DNA of 35,294 bases, from positions 1-35,294 of the forward strand of contig JAURHS010000020.1 of the NCBI GenBank assembly GCA_030833205.1, written 5' to 3'. The translations under genes were made by a program, and so were the position numbers. This document shows, in pieces, positions 35,157-35,294 of this stretch; within the stretch, counting starts at the first letter, position 1, and each line of letters begins with the position of its first letter. This stretch comes from Prosthecobacter sp. (GTDB taxonomy: Bacteria > Verrucomicrobiota > Verrucomicrobiia > Verrucomicrobiales > Verrucomicrobiaceae). The notes under the pieces were generated by a model, which searched no databases, had not been told where the DNA came from, and saw only the letters and a program-made list of their open reading frames with translations.

Positions 35157-35294
35157 TCAATCCGGCCGCTCGGCAACAACTCTGCCCTGGTAGTGCTCTT
35201 TGGATTGAAGTTCGGTCAAAGCGAAGTGTGGATCGGCCTGATTCCGTGCGCAGGGTGATCAGGTGGTGTTGATCGGCAAAAATTTCCATCAGCG
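35157..35294 (-). pseudogene. possible C-terminal remnant of a gene cut by the window edge
   Basis: On the minus strand the edge frame reads MEIFADQHHLITLRTESG. A second frame, overlapping the later part of this stretch, reads HFALTELQSKEHYQGRVV and ends AERPD at a stop at 35157. The two pieces look protein-like but lie in different frames. This may be a frameshifted gene end, a sequencing error, or chance. I recognise no family. Confidence 0.15.

Noticed and set aside
1..35294. Insertion sequences, transposases, integrases, prophage genes or attachment sites
   Set aside because: No transposase or integrase motif or flanking terminal repeats were seen; the local gene order looks native.

Overview
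The window looks like a high-GC chromosome segment from the phylum Verrucomicrobiota. This is inferred from protein style. There are very large signal-peptide proteins built from NHL, choice-of-anchor-D/ASH, putative-Ig and LamG modules. One protein resembles the TIGR02597 family that I associate with Verrucomicrobia. The C-terminal module with a GDGxxNLxxYALGxxP signature is common in exported proteins of that phylum. Nearly every predicted product carries a signal peptide or a lipobox. Almost none of the start codons has a Shine-Dalgarno sequence; most follow a pyrimidine-rich stretch.

Layout, left to right on the + strand. An exported PL6-type polysaccharide lyase (264-1529) comes first. 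After a gap of about 390 bases there are three tandem paralogues of a small exported protein family I cannot name (1924-3703). Next is an unusually AT-rich intergenic region (3704-4056) holding a hairpin and a perfect 12-base palindrome. It leads into a long co-directional run (4057-30204): a TIGR02597-like protein, a protein with four putative-Ig domains, a protein with three NHL beta-propellers, an unrecognised 624-residue protein, a giant protein of about 3550 residues, an RTX/cadherin-like/LamG protein, and a parvulin-type prolyl isomerase lipoprotein. Gaps are mostly under 60 bases, so this is probably one operon of about 26 kb. It is followed by a PQQ-type beta-propeller protein with an inserted EF-hand (30260-32587) and an exported M20D amidohydrolase (32732-34036). 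Two small lipoproteins, one BamE/SmpA-like, lie on the opposite strand at the right end (34161-35059).

The most interesting region is the 4057-30204 run. It looks like a set of co-expressed adhesive or structural exoproteins with a dedicated envelope foldase at its end. Two architectural features stand out. In the NHL protein, each of three six-bladed propellers sits at the same point inside a fibronectin/Ig-like sandwich module, and one uninterrupted copy of that module is also present. In the giant protein, the last 600 or so residues (a long helical segment, then a beta domain ending SVSDIKLHILTY) resemble the C-terminal part of TcA subunits of Tc toxins, although no TcB/Rhs partner is visible here. 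Both are sequence-reading inferences; profile or structure comparison would decide them.
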